From: Schoenoplectus triqueter
Taxonomy: Eukaryota > Streptophyta > Magnoliopsida > Poales > Cyperaceae
DNA length: 64,000 nucleotides
Direction: 5' to 3'
Assembly (NCBI GenBank): GCA_964058805.1
Contig: CAXKVV010000282.1
Location: 248,001-312,000, forward strand
The notes below the pieces were generated by a model. It was not told the origin of the DNA, did no database searches, and saw only the letters and a list, made by a program, of their open reading frames with translations. A program made the translations under genes and the position numbers. Shown here in pieces: positions 13,281-26,585 of this stretch; within the stretch, counting starts at the first letter, position 1, and each line of letters opens with the position of its first letter.

Positions 13281-15090
13281 GCCGGGAATTTACTCAATTG
13301 CCCCTCAAGATAAACTAGTAGTTTGACCAAAATGTCCTTGGAATCAATAGCAATTAAGCAGCTCATTTTTTTTTCTCCAACAAAATAAATGAGCATTACA
13401 AAAATTCACTCATGCTTTATATTTCAGTTATTTTTAAAAATATATATATTATTCACATTTGTTAAGCAAATAGAATTAGGTCAATTTCTCAATTTTCTGG
13501 AATAAATTTATTTCAATATATTGGACGAATTTTAAAAGTGTACTAAATGCTCCTGGATCCAGAGTACGCATGGTTGATATGCCTGATTTGTGTTGATTGT
13601 ATAAATGTTTACATTACAAAGATATAATAGCATAACATGAGCAATCGAACCCTATTTTTGTAATATATTATCAAAATCTGATTTACGAGAGTGGAGTATC
13701 AAAGTGGGGGATGAAAAAAAAGGAGCCATGACTCCATGAGTGGATGCTAAGGTTTTGGCCTAGATACATAACTCTGTAATGATGTAGTAGTTTCTGTGTG
13801 GTAATTCCTGCACATATATTAATTCTATGAAAATAACTTGCATTTTACTTAATAGAGAACATTAATATATGAATTGTATTCCTCCATTTATTTTTAATTT
13901 AATTAACAGTCAAATTTTATTTATTCTGAAAATTGTTATATTAAATGTAGAAATCAACTGCAGTGTGGTTACACATTTGACCACACTATCAGGACCTCAG
14001 AAAACTTCGTAAAGGATATATCTCCGCACCAAGTCGAGTGGGATGAGAACGCGTGGACGGTCAGAGATGGGGAAGCACTGATGGGCCTATGGGCTATTTC
14101 TAGATGTGCTGGGTCTCGGCCGCAAAGGCCTAATGAGTTGGAGGCAGGTTGCACGGGGGAGGTTGCGCCACGTAGCCTTTCCACTGTTCACAGGCTTGAA
14201 AACGACCTCACTACTTAAAGAGGTAATATAGGGAACGGGTAGGTTCAAACGCATTTGAGCTAATTTTAGGTTCAAAGTTTTTATGAATCATTAATTTTGC
14301 ATTGAAATTTATAATAATTATTGTATATAATTACAAAAAGAAATTAAAAGTAAGAATCTCGATGTAAAATCAACGACTGAGAGAGATTTTGAACTCAAAA
14401 GTTAATTTAAAGGGATTTGAACCTCTCTCGTTCCCAATATTATATTGGTGGCAAACGATTGTGTCGAGTTAGAGTTCACATAGATTGGCAAGTGTAGAGC
14501 TAATTTTTTTCATAATAAAATTATTATTTTTAAATATAATATATTTTTTTATTTTTTTGTACACATATATAATTATAATGCTGGTTTAAAAAAAAATCGG
14601 TAGGGCCGGCACCTCTTATCACCATGTGACTCCGTCTCGTGGGTTAGGTCGAGTTAGTTTGATGACTTGATTTTCTCAAAGAAATAAAATCATATTTGTA
14701 TCAATTAAGACTCATATTGGTATCAATTAAGACTCAAATGAGTTGATATCAATTAAATTACAGATCATTTGATCTTAGATCAGATTTAAATCTAAATGAG
14801 TTGAGTAAGTTTGTAAGTCAGATCAGTTTTTGTCACCTCTCATTATTATTGAGATTAGATCACTGGATTTCCATGTATTTTATATTGAAAGAGATGCTTT
14901 GACAAATGATATAAAAATGTTTGAAAATTTTAGGCTAAATTAGTCGTGTGTATATTATGATTTACATGGCTGATAAAAGAATTTAAATGTTATATTTTAG
15001 ATATGGTTTAATATCATAATTTAGCTTTTTAGGATTTAATTAGACCTAATTTAATTTAATTAGGGTTTAAATTATCAAGTTCAAGGTACT
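13281..15090. other. Intergenic DNA with a GC-rich island and a dispersed repeat
   Basis: A GC-richer island at 14020-14220 has short open frames on the minus strand but no motif I recognise. A block near 14343 (TTAAAAGTAAGAATCTC followed by GTAAAATCAACG) recurs in similar form near 29930, so it is part of a dispersed repeat. The rest is AT-rich. Confidence 0.35.
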
Positions 15091-16600
15091 ATCTAGATTT
15101 TATTGATTTTTCAGTTTTACATTGAAGCCCATTAAAAATGAAGAAAAATGACATAAATTTGAGACAAAACAGACGACAAACGAGCAAGTTACAAGCAAAA
15201 GAGTGAAATCAGGTATCAGAAACCCTGTCTGCGCGCAGGCCTCCATTTCGGACCGCAGAAGTGTAGAATCGGGCTCTAGAACAGTATCCGCGGACAAAAA
15301 AAATCCATCTACGGACCGAAACCCAATCAGACGGTTTCAACCTGACCTCCTGACGGTTATTTGCAGTTTTTGGGAGAACTGCTTGGAGTTTTTCAATGTT
15401 CTTGCTCATTTTCGATCCTGACAACGAGAAAAATATAAATATTAGGGCCTCATAACCGAAATAGATCTGAATATAGATGAAAAATATAAAAAAACTTGGA
15501 TGGTTTTTTAATGTTACTTGTTTTAGTGAGCAATTTTTGATATTTTTATATAATTTCCCTATAAAAGAGGGTCCATAGTTAGATGGAGAGCTTAGACAGG
15601 ATTAGATGATTTTATTGAGAGAGAAATGGGGGATTTTTATTTCTCTACTAAGGAGAGAGAAAGAATGCAAGCATTGAGATAAAAAACTAGGTGTAATTTT
15701 TATACTTTTTATGATTTCTTTCTCATATTTTATCGATTATATTTTGTGCTTCTCTCTCCTCCATGGAAGAGTAGATATTGTTCTAAGACAGTAGGCATGT
15801 AACTTCAAACTTAAAGTTTAATCATACATATTGTTATTTTAATTGCTTTATTTTATGAATTGCTTTTGTGATAGCACTGATGTGCATGAATTAAACTGCT
15901 GTACGTTTGCATTTATAATCCGTGTAGGATTAAAAACCCTAGATATCATAGATTCATAATATGCAAATGAAATTAGAATTGTATATGTATCTTAGAGAAT
16001 TATTTAGGTTTCTAATTAAAATTTGACGGTTCTTTGACCTTCAAAAGCGGTAACTAACCCTAGATGATGGGCCTAACTGTGAAGTCTAGATTAGTTGAGA
16101 ATTTTCTGAATATTTAGAGTATTAATTAGATATAATTAATTATGAATAATTAGTCTTTAAAATATTTAGAATTATCAGAACTTAACAAACGTTAATTAGA
16201 AAGAAAGATGGAGTTAATCTTGAAGTTTGCCCTAATTGAAATATTGTGAGAAACCCTAACCAGAAACTTGGTACTAAATTGGACGATAACCTTTATAAAT
16301 TAGTATTAAAATATCTAATCAGTACAATTAAGACTCAAATGGATAGTGATGCTGAAACCCTAGATTTTTTTTAATCTTGAAGTAACCCAAATTTAGTTCA
16401 GTTTAATTATTTATTTTAGAAATTATTTAGTTTAAAAATATTTTCAGATTTATAGTTTAGCTTAAAGAAATTATTTTTATCGATAGTTTAATCAGTCTCT
16501 GTGAGATCGACAGCTAAATACTACACGGTAGGTTATACGCTTGTGGCTTTTTCTTATGTGTTTTAGGTTAATTTTATTAGTTTAAAAATATCATAACAAT
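15090..16600 (+). repeat. Possible solo LTR or LTR fragment of a Ty3/gypsy-type element
   Basis: The stretch has the order expected of a large plant LTR. A leader with CGGACCG-type blocks (15250-15330) comes first, then a TATAAAAGAGGG box at 15560-15571. A transcribed-looking region follows, and near 16500 the motif CTCTGTGAGATCGACAGC, then CTACACGGTAGG..ACGCTTGTGG. That last motif resembles the U5 end of many plant gypsy LTRs. No second LTR, primer-binding site or polyprotein was found, and the termini are undefined. Confidence 0.35.
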
Positions 16601-17360
16601 GATCAAGTCAGATGCAGAGGGAGCATAATGACTTGATTATGGATCAAATCTTCATAAAACTGAGTTGTCATATAATATTAGCATTCAAAATTGTAGGAAA
16701 TTCGACGTACCATCCAATAAGGAAAGTTATATACTTCTAAAGTTTCTTTTTATTTTGATCATTTATTGACATTCTACCGATGCAAAGGATCACAGCGGAA
16801 AATTGCTTTTGCTGTGACGAACAAATCTTTAAATCAATAATTTTGTATGTAGAAATCTGGAAAAACAGGAATTTAAAATATGGTCAGTTTATAAATTTAT
16901 GTAAATATACAAAAACGGACTTGGAAATTCCGACTATAATTTAATTCAGAAGCCCAACAAAACCAGTCTCAAAAACGACAGAAATTTTCAGTTTGATATT
17001 TTATTTTCCACAAATATTTTCAATTTAAATTCTCACCCATTTTTTGATAAAAAAGAAAATTGGTATATATTTATTTGCGAAATTTGTATTTTCAAGCCCA
17101 GAATATTTCTTGACCAAGAGCCGTGGACAAATTGATCTATCACTACCAATAAAAAGTGGTTGTTGTTTAATTTATTATATCTCATTTGGCGATGTTGTCC
17201 GGATCTTTTGTTTTTTGGAATAAGTTCAAACCTATCAATATCAACCATAGGCCACAGGGTTATTCGTTTTCCATTTTCGTTACGACAAACACTATTCCAG
17301 CTTCTCTCTCTAGCGTCACCTCTTATTTTAGTTATTTATTATTCTTTTTTCTTTCAATAC

Positions 17361-17432
17361 GGTGCCCAGCGTAAATGTTATTATAATGTACTCCAAGTAG
17401 GTGCCCAGCGTAAATGTTATTATAATGTACTC
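17361..17432 (+). repeat. 39-bp-period tandem duplication
   Basis: The 33-bp block starting GGTGCCCAGCGTAAATG at 17361 is repeated without change at 17400, giving a 39-bp period. It is a recent local duplication with no sign of coding. Confidence 0.85.
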
Positions 17433-18909
17433 GGCATGGTAAAATATTTGATTTTATTTGTGATTTTATATAAAAAAATAATAAAATTTATTCGATTTAT
17501 ATTTTTATCTATATTCGTATTCAAATTTTTTTAAAGGATATGAATATGTTTTGATTATTATTTATTCGTAACTATCTGTTTAGCTATGATTTGTCAATAT
17601 CCGATATTATCTGAAGGTATTCGATCTGATATTATCTAATTTTCTTTGAATACATATCCGGAAAATCTCATAATGTATTTTTAATTATAATTTTTTTGCA
17701 TACATTATAAATCTAACTAATTTTATATATAATTTGTGCTAATGTATTATATTTTTTAATAATTCATTGACACATTTGAACTACTAATATAATAATAATT
17801 AATATTTAATTTTTATAATTAATAATTCTATCAAAAAATAATATATAATTATTATTTTAATGATATATATAATATTTATACTTAATATTCAAAATATATC
17901 CGTATTTGTATATATATCCATCTAATATCCGATCCGTATCCGATATACTTGTGAGTTGTGTTCTGGCGGATAGCTCTCTCCTCCAGGAGACGAATTCCCT
18001 TTTTATTTTTTTCTTTCTTTTTCATTCCTGTCCTTCCTGTCCAGGCTAGCTAGTTAGAGGTTATTAAATAAAGGCGCGCAGCGGTGTTATTGCCTTGGCT
18101 AAGACGCGGTTTTCGTATCCGAAATTATCAATATCTAAAAAATTATAATGAGTATGGAATTATGGATACGGTGAAAACATTATCTGTCCGTATCTAATAT
18201 ATTTGTAACCCATGTATAACTTAAATTAAAGAGGGTATCTGAATGCGGGGTGGAAATGAAGTGAATTGGTTTAAGTCGTAAATTTTAATATTTTAGATTG
18301 TTATATAATATCAATTTATTTGTATCTCTTAATAACTCTCTCTTGTATTCTTTCATCTCTGTTTGTGTGTCTAATTACCTCCTCCGTTCTTAAAAAAAAA
18401 AAAGAAGTTTCGTATAGAAGTTTGAATAAAGCTAATATATGAGATCAAATAATAAATGGAAGCCCTTATTCCGATCTATTTGCATTGTCAATTTTGTTAT
18501 CTTTTCAAATACATTTGTATGAGGTCAAAAGCTTGAAAATAATGAACTACTTTGCACATTTATTCTTTTAACAAATTTAGATCTTCTGATCTCAAAAATT
18601 CGAAAATAAATTACAACATAATGTTTTGCATGTGATCTTTTTTAATATGAAATGATAGTCGAAGTTCTCAAATAACTCACAATATCATGCACCAAGTTTC
18701 GAGCCAATATATATTAGACGTGACTTGTCTTCGTAGAGACACATTAAGATAATTAAGCCTTCTGCATTTCTTATTTCATGAAATATGGTTCAACAATTTT
18801 TAAATTAAACTTGCAAAGTAAATCCCTTTAAACACACACTAATCTTTCCGAAATAATATTACATTATGCGACCAGACACGAGGTAGTTCCATGATAGCCA
18901 TAAAATTAA
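17433..18909. other. AT-rich intergenic DNA with degraded transposon-like sequence
   Basis: Repeated ATCCG/CCGATA-type words between 17580 and 18200 resemble the subterminal repeats of hAT-type elements, but I could not define ends. A CCTCCTCCGTTCTT block at 18378 resembles one end of a Stowaway MITE without a partner. No gene is seen. Confidence 0.3.
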
Positions 18910-20365
18910 GGGGAAATTAGTTTTGTGCCATCTTAAAATTTTAAAATAAGTAAAATACCACTTTAAAACTTAAATTCCCTCTAATACCACTCTAAAATAT
19001 AATTATTTAGTTATTTACCCTCTCTATGATATAAATATTCAATTCATAAATTAAAATATAAAAATGATCTGAACAGACCAGAATACCCTCATAAAAGTAT
19101 ATGGTCTCTACCTGAGAAGAATCGACTCAGATTCTTTCACTCCTGGTTCTGAACTCCCTCACGATGAAGACCTAGTACATAGCCACAATAAGCAAGCTGG
19201 CCAACCTCGCCGACCACCTGACGCATCGCCCTCCTCTCTGTCCCGCCCTCTTCTCTCTGCCATCCTCTCATCTCCGCCTTCCTCTCTGCCAATCTTTCTC
19301 CTCTCGATTTACAAAGGAAAATGTGCTATTGTGTTGGTTTGCTATATGACTGTAGTAATTCTAGTTTGGTTTAGGTCAGTACCAATTCTGGTACAGCTCC
19401 ATTTCTGTATCAATTCTATGTTGCTGCCACTGCAGGTAGATGCTTAGAATCCAATTGACTTAAGAGTAAATCAACTTGTGAGAATATACTATTGTTTGTT
19501 GGAAGAGAAGATCGAGAAGAGGAGTTTAAATACATCAAGAAGAGACTTTTGTTATTATCTGTCATCAATTTTTGTTATTTGTTGTTATGCTAATAGTAAC
19601 ATTTATAGAAAACTTCATCTTTATGTAAAATTTCATATTTATTACAAGGAAAATTGTCTAATTTAAGCACAGGAAATGGCACCGTTCTGACTTTATTGCT
19701 CATCTTTCATAAGTTGATTCTTCAATACAATAAATATCGCCAGCACAAACCTTGATGCACACATCACATAGTTTGTACAAATCACACAATTCCAATAAAT
19801 GAGTCGGACAATAAAAAAAGTTGCAGCGCTTTTGATTTTCTATTATTCCAAACTAATCTCAATTAAAAAAGAGCAAACTAGAAAATTGCACAAAAGAAGC
19901 CATCCCTCATTTTGGTACCAGTCGGTATTGGGTTTGGTATCAGTCGGTAAGAAGCATATTACTAGCTGGTAAGAAGCATCCATGTGAGCAGCTTAGTGCT
20001 TTGCCAGATCCCTCTCAATCCTCCTTGACACCTTTGTTTTTCGAAATACTAGACTGTTAGTAGTGCTAGTTCCTAAGCCTCTCGCTCAGCAGCAACCAGA
20101 GCAACTATACATTGTCCTTTTGCTGGCGCAAGTAAAGTAGGTGAAGGGATAGAGAGAAGGAACAGAGGGGTAATTTGGGGATTATAAAAATACATATCAA
20201 AATATATTATTTTTTTTCTTTTTTTTATTAGAGGTATATAAAAATAGTATAAATGTGGCAAATAATTAAATAAATGTGTTTTAAAGTGGCATTAGACGAG
20301 TTCAAATTTTGAGATGGTATTTTGCTAATTTTGAAGTTTTGAGATGGTATAAAACTAATTTCCCC
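18910..20365. mobile_element. Mutator-like element (1.46 kb) with perfect 9-bp TSD
   Basis: TAAAATTAA is present immediately before (18901-18909) and after (20366-20374) the element. The TIRs start GGGGAAATTAGTTTTGTGCC on the left and GGGGAAATTAGTTTTATACC on the right (reverse complement), and stay similar for about 110 bp. The interior has higher GC in 19080-19310 (an open, CT-rich, proline-type composition) and no transposase frame. It is therefore non-autonomous and may have captured host sequence (a Pack-MULE). The TSD length and long TIRs fix the superfamily; the captured-gene idea is inference. Confidence 0.85.
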
Positions 20366-20399
20366 TAAAATTAAAATAGGAATATGTTTGTTGATGCCT

Positions 20400-20750
20400 C
20401 AATATGGAGTTATCATGCACATTATATAAAGAGCGGGGATGAGTTGATTTATGAATATATTCTTCTACTTATAGATTGATGGTGATTCAAATTTCATACA
20501 ATTTTATTATCGTTTTATACTCCATCAAAGACCATCAAAATTTTATATAATTTGTAACAGTTATAATTTGACGGTCTTTGATGGACCATCAAATGATAAT
20601 GAAATTACATGAAATTTGAATTATCATCAATTTATAAATAGAACAACATATTGATAAGATTTTTTTTTAAAGATTTTTTTTTCGTATTTATTTGAAAATT
20701 CATTGTCAAGATTGTCAAGTGATCCCTTCCCTTATATAAATTTATTATGT
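20400..20750. mobile_element. Fold-back MITE, copy 1 of a local family
   Basis: The core is an inverted repeat. A block at 20470-20560 (ATAGATTGATGGTG, TTTATTATCGTTTTATA, CCATCAAAGACCATC) pairs with its reverse complement at 20570-20640. The right end carries ATTGTCAAGATTGTCAAG then CCCTTCCC. Relatives are at 37.4, 39.9 and 47.6-49.3 kb. This copy has no clear left terminus. Confidence 0.5.
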
Positions 20751-21720
20751 ATGTTAACAATTTTATCATACTATTTATTTTGCATAATACTTAGTTTATA
20801 TCACTAATATGCATAACAACTCATTAAATATACATAATATATTTATATAATATGCATAATAACTCCACATCGAATAACGGTATCAACGAATATATCTTTA
20901 TATCAGCTCCAAAAAAAAATATTTGATCTTTGTACTTGTTACTGTTACCTAACTTTTTTTTTCCTTTTCCTTTTCCTGAAACTGTCTGTATTCTCACTGT
21001 CTGCAATGAAACCAGTTAAGTCCGTCGTGGCCCCAACTTTTGAGAGTGTATAAAAAAAATTATTCTCTCGAAATAAGATAGCAGAACTTAGGCTTTCTAT
21101 GTCAACTAATTATGCAATAATAATAATAATAATAATATAATAATAATAATAAAAAAGCTGCGTGTTTCTTTCATGCACAGGAAATTTATTCAATTACTAA
21201 TCATCTAGGTACTATTTTATTGAACAAGATAATGCTAGTTGATGTCATATATGTTTTTATTTACAGGCATGTGGTGGGCTATTTAATATCTATAAACAGC
21301 AACATTTTTTATATTAGGCAGTATGTGGAGAAAATTGCTATATCCGTGGGGGCAACATCTTTTAAGCAATTATATCGATAAAGATTGCCTCTTGGAGTTC
21401 GTAATGTAGATTATATCTTGCTTAATTTAAAATAAAACAGGAATAATTCGGTGGAGTCAGAATTCTGATCCCTGAACTGTCCAACAAGCCGTAAAATGAC
21501 TAATTTCTCTTGAAGTAGCTGGTGTAAGAAAATAATTCTGAACGTAATTTATAAGTTTAATTTATCTTATGAATATTTTAAAATTAAAAATATTTACCTT
21601 CAGTTTTATCTAAAAAATAACTTATATTTTTTCATGATCAACTGAAGGCGGATTGCAAATAAGAAGATTATCCTTTCTTTTTTCTTGTAAAAAAATTATA
21701 CAGAAGACATCACAAAATCG

Positions 21721-21767
<47 letters not shown>

Positions 21768-24750
21768 CTGCTTTTCAATTGTATAAACTTAATTAAACCA
21801 CATGTTAGACAGATATGAATGGTTATTAGATCGAATGATTTAGATTAATTACGAGGATTATAAATTTAATATTCTTGTCCGTTGTGATCTTGAAATACCA
21901 AGTTTGGTATGATCTCGGTCTAATTTGATATTGACAATTAATGTTGATATATCTTGAATGATTTTATTAATTCTGTACCATCAGAGAAAAGCTGAACGCC
22001 TGAACCTCTGTATGTGTCCTTATCAGGTCTAAACAGGAGCACAACTACATTTATATATACTTACAAGTTATTAGATGAAATTTGGCTTTTTTGCAGTTTC
22101 ATCTCACGTCCTCTCCTTTCTTATCCTGTATATTATAATCTTATTTTGTAAATTATAATTTTATTAATAAAAAATTAAGGTCTTCTCTCATAAAAAAAAT
22201 AATAAAGAGTTAAAGTGAATCAGACGACTCTTTTAATGTTTCAAATAATTAGATGGAATTTGGCTTTCTTTTCTTTGTAGTCTACTTTTTTGTTCAATTT
22301 AATAAAACATTGAAGTGAAGTAAGCTCGGCCTATTTTGGCAAGAAATAAGTTACCTGCTTGTACATGAAAATAAAAAAAAGATCAAATTTGTCATGAAAA
22401 AAAATATATTAGAATTGTTATCGCAAAACGAATTAAAAAAAAACTAAATAATGTGTTGCGTCTAAAATACGAATAAATTGATCTCTTCTTTTTCTTTTTG
22501 TTGTTATTAATTTAAGTGAGGAAATACCAAATTATGTCTTTCATTTGAATGCAGTGATACAAAAGATGTTTATTCAATTATAAATGCATAGAAAAGTATT
22601 ATATTAGAAGAAACCAAATAAACTTGTCGTTTCGATCTTTTCTCGTCTTGGGTCTTTGTTTTATGCGTTTATATTCTTATGAAAAGAAGTTTTAGTGGTG
22701 GTACCTGTGTGTACTATAGTGAACCGAAAAGGTAAATTGAAAAGAAAATTCATCAAAGTTAAATAATAATAAAAAAAATCTGAACCTTGCAAAAGTGTAA
22801 TTAACCACCTGATAGTTTCAGAGAAAGAGGCAAACATGAGCAGATTAACATCAGCACTAAAAATTTGGTAGGAATAGAATAATATATAACTACCGAATGA
22901 GACACAGGAATATGGTCCCATGGATAATAATCAAATTTCCTCTCTTGTACTATTTGCATGGGTCCATGGCAATATGTGCACTAGAAACCAAAAGCTTTCA
23001 AACCAACCAACCAATTCTCCTATAATTATTTGAACATCAACCGATAATTGGTTCATTTATTTCGGAACCCCACTTTGGACATCAACCGATAACTATACCG
23101 AACCCACTTTACACGGCAAGATCATAAATTTGTAGGTACATAAGTCGCCTAGCTAGGTTAAGTTAATTAATTTGTTCATATTATTTAATGTGTTGCTTAT
23201 GTTTAGTGCAATGTTTGATCATTGATGTGTTTTTAGTGGTTTAGATAGAATGTGTATGAAATTTTAGTCAATTTGAAAGAGATTTTAACTTTTATCATAT
23301 ATAATTTTATAATTTTAACGGTGGAGCTTCAATAATATTATAACGAATAATTAATTAACCTTCAAATTATTTCAAATTTAATGCATATTCTAACCATTAG
23401 AAATATATCTATGATTTTTTTATTTTTATTTGAGCAATAGTTTTCAAATTAAAGGATATATTATAAGTATGAGATGTACTATAAAGTTGAATATACACTA
23501 GAACTACTCATATTAGTAATGACTAATGAGAATATAGTATACGACATCATACGAAGCAACAAATTCTAGCACCAACCCTACAAGACTAAAAAGGACACTT
23601 TAATTAATGGAACAGTGTTGCATGTTATCATAGGCCTAAACTGTAGGGATATATCCTTGGTTGGTGGATATTTTTTGTACTGCTTGCTTTCAATCAGGCT
23701 ATGTGCATGCCTAATCTCAACATGCTACCAATCGGGTGAGATACCAAAGATCTTGATTTTGTTTGGTATTTGATGCCTTCCTTTAGGGTACCTATCATTT
23801 TCTTATGGGCAAAATTTTCTGCTCTGATTTTTGTTCTCCGGCTCCTATATAAGTACTCCTAGTTTGATTGGCTATTTTGTTTTAATTGCATCTCTACAGA
23901 ATTCAAATTATTATTTTCGTTTACATTATGATTGTAAATATGAATAAGTAAATAAATAAATATATAGGTAAAGTAAATAATCAACCTTATCATTTAATGT
24001 TACAGCTGCTGCTGCTCCACTAGACTATCTAGCTAATTGCTTGATTTCCAAACTCAATGTTTCATTAAGGAGCAACCTCCATCACATGCTTTTTAGTTGG
24101 ATACCCCTCAACCTTTGTTTTCACTCTCTATAGCTGTGTAGCATAGTAATAGACGTGACTTAATTAAAAAAATAATTCGGTATACGATTCATGATTAATG
24201 TTTCAAATATAATATAAATATAACCCAAAATAATTTGCATTAAATAGAATTATGCTATGGCGTTATGTGTAGTTAATGATCAAATTTGCTACGGACTCAA
24301 AAACATAGTTAAATTATTTTTAAATCTTGATTTATGTGTCTCAATAAAAAAAATTGTATCAAAATATGATGAAATATATTTTTTTTTATTTTTTAAATTT
24401 TCTTAGTACTACTTTTAAATTTTTAAAAATGACCTAAAAAATATATATTATTTTATTATTATTATTGTATCATCTTAAAAAAATCCAAAATTAATACTTA
24501 GAATTTTTTTATATCCCATCATATTTTATTATAAAGAATTTATTGAGATCCATAAATCAAGATTTGGAGATGATTTGTCTATATTTTTTTGTTTGTAACA
24601 AATCTCATCATTAACTAAGTAGGACCATAGCCTAACTTTCTATAATATACATATGTATATAGTTATATTTTCAAAATGCAAAAATAGTTCTTGAGTACTG
24701 CAAAAAGAACGGTGTTGTTTTATCAGACATCAGAAAGTAACTCATAGGCC
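20750..24750. other. Four-kilobase AT-rich stretch, no gene seen
   Basis: It contains a (TAA)n run at 21118-21155, a long (TA)n run at 21725-21765, and an imperfect tandem pair with CATCAACCGATAA near 23035 and 23080. A TATATAAG box near 23846 has no recognisable open frame after it. No transposon ends were convincing. Confidence 0.4.
21725..21765. repeat. (TA)n microsatellite
   Basis: About 20 uninterrupted TA units, preceded by CACA and followed by AAGG. Confidence 0.95.
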
Positions 24751-24759
24751 ACTAAAGGT

Positions 24760-25090
24760 GCAGTTTTTTTTTTGTTTTTAGTAATTCAAATAAAAGAAAA
24801 TAGGAATTTGTTATGATTACTTCTATTTTTAGACATTATAGTCTGGATCGAGTTTCAAACTCGATCCCAATATTTTAGATCGAATTTAAAATTCAGTCTT
24901 ATTTTTTTTATACATAGCATAAAGTAGTCTTAATAAAAAAAAGGATATCGATTTTTAAACTCAGTTCAAAATGTTGAGACCTAGTGTGAAACTTTACGAG
25001 GGCTAGTAGCCGTAAGAATTACCAGGTCAATCATACGATTCATACCATTGTGTGATTTCTTTTTTTTTTAATTACCATAAAAAAAACTGC
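24760..25090. mobile_element. Small TIR element (331 bp) with 7-bp flanking repeat
   Basis: TAAAGGT flanks both ends (24753-24759 and 25091-25097). The ends are GCAGTTTTTTTT on the left and the same word in reverse complement on the right. Both ends continue with T-rich DNA and TAATT, and the right arm has ATGGTAATTAAAAAAAAA. Inside, CTGGATCGAGTTTCAAACTCG (24842-24862) is shared with 61.15 kb. The TSD may be 8-9 bp with mutation, which would make it Mutator-like. It is non-coding. Confidence 0.55.
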
Positions 25091-25443
25091 TAAAGGTACG
25101 CAAAGATACATCAACAGGAGATTGAGACTCGAAGCATACTTTTTAAGAATTTTTTTTGAGCCGAAAATATTTTTCAATTTTAACTAAAATGCAGGACATA
25201 TATGCAAAAGCAGTTGAATATTTATATGAAGTTTACCGTATCAATGACATTAATAAAACAATTGAGACGCATTGTACCAACGAGCATAGCAACAAATATT
25301 TTGGAACAATACTTGTATCATAGCAGTTACGAGCAATAATGATAGAATTTTTTTTCAAAAGAATAGACAAAACAAGTGGTGTGTCCGTGTGCGCAAACAA
25401 TTTGTCATAGATATATATATATATATATACAGAGAGAGAGAGT

Positions 25444-25838
25444 CTGACTATGCAACTTTGCGAAGTACAGAGGCGTTGTATGCTTTGCGTTCTATTTTTA
25501 ATTTCAAGTCAGAAATAATTAATCCGAACCGTTTAATCTAATCTTCATATCAAAATCTATTAATAAATCAAATTTTATATTTTTGAGAATTTTTTTACTA
25601 TTTTTTCTGCTGAGGAGAAAATGACTTGATCTTAGAATTCTGATTCATCCAAAAAATGATAATTTCCCCCCTATAAAAAAATAGCAAATGAACTCCAAAT
25701 AATATAAAATTTGATTTACTAATAGATTTTGATATGAAAATTAGATTGAGCTGTTTAGATCGATCATTTCTGACTTAAAATTAATAATAAAGCGCAAAAC
25801 ACACAACACACTTGTACTTTACAAATCACCATAGCCAT
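25444..25838. mobile_element. Palindromic MITE, flanked by TA repeats
   Basis: The two halves (25444-25600 and 25690-25838) are inverted copies over about 150 bp. For example CATATCAAAATCTATTA on the left matches TAATAGATTTTGATATG on the right. The loop is about 80 bp. The (TA)n runs at both ends fit a TA-targeting element, but they also hide the TSD. It is related to the inner MITE at 1788-2135 and to 31.95-32.35 kb. Confidence 0.7.
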
Positions 25839-26079
25839 ATTATATATATATATATTAGAAATTTAAGTCTTTTTAAAATAATTTCAAAACTATTTTTAAA
25901 TATAACTGCTTTTAGTGTATATTTTTATATTAAAATATTGTTATATGTATATTCTATAATATAGTTCATTTTTTTTATTTCCAAAGACGTATATGCATGC
26001 TATTTTTCACGGGGCAGCGGTGCACATGTCAAGTTTTTCCGTGAGGAACAATGCAAGACAAAACCGTATAACAATACAA

Positions 26080-26585
26080 ATATTACAGTTTTTATTATTA
26101 ATAAGTATTATTAAATTAATATTGTTAAAAATAAGACTGAAAACCGTAAAATTTCAAATATACGAATGGCAGCGCGCCACTGGCAGTGGCGCGGACGAAA
26201 CGCGCCACTGCCAGTGGCGCGTTTCAAAAAAATAATGAAACACCGCGCAACGCAAGTGGCCTGCGTGCATTTTGTATATATAAGAAGGAAACGCGCCACT
26301 GCCAGTGGCGCGTTTCGTAAAAAAAAAAAAAACGAAACGCGCCACTGCCAGTGGCGCGTTTCGTAAAAAAAAAAAACCGGAAACGCGCCACTGCCAGTGG
26401 CGCGTTTCGTAAAAAAAATGAAACGCGCCACTGACAGTGGCGCGTTTCGTAAATTTAAACAGCGCGCCACTGCCAGTGGCGCGCTGCCATTCGTATATTT
26501 AAAATTTTACGTTTCTCACTCTTATTTTTAATAATATTAATTTAATAAAACATATTATTAATAAAATCTGCAAATATTACTAAGC
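26080..26585. mobile_element. Fold-back element carrying seven copies of a GC-rich palindrome
   Basis: The outer arms are AT-rich inverted repeats of about 100 bp. TTAAATTAATATTGTTAAAAAT..CGTAAAATTT..AATATACGAATGGCAGCGCG on the left pairs with its reverse complement at 26470-26570. Between them lie seven near-identical 21-bp palindromes of the form CGCGCCACTG-C-CAGTGGCGCG. They start at 26173, 26201, 26292, 26338, 26384, 26424 and 26463. Five are extended to 29 bp by GAAA on the left or TTTC on the right. Spacers are A-rich and 7 to 70 bp long. No protein is coded; the many open frames here are artefacts of the repeated palindrome. No target duplication was found. Confidence 0.75.

Noticed and set aside
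14390..14480. GGTTCAAATCCC on the minus strand, a tRNA box B look-alike
   Set aside because: No matching box A at the right distance and no cloverleaf; more likely part of a dispersed repeat.
23840..24130. TATATAAG box followed by a possible transcript
   Set aside because: No open frame, hairpin or known small-RNA sequence follows that I can recognise.
26111..26470. Minus-strand frame of 119 codons with repeated NAPLAVAR-like segments
   Set aside because: It is produced by the repeated GC palindrome read through A-runs; the same happens on both strands and in several frames. It shows no protein signature.
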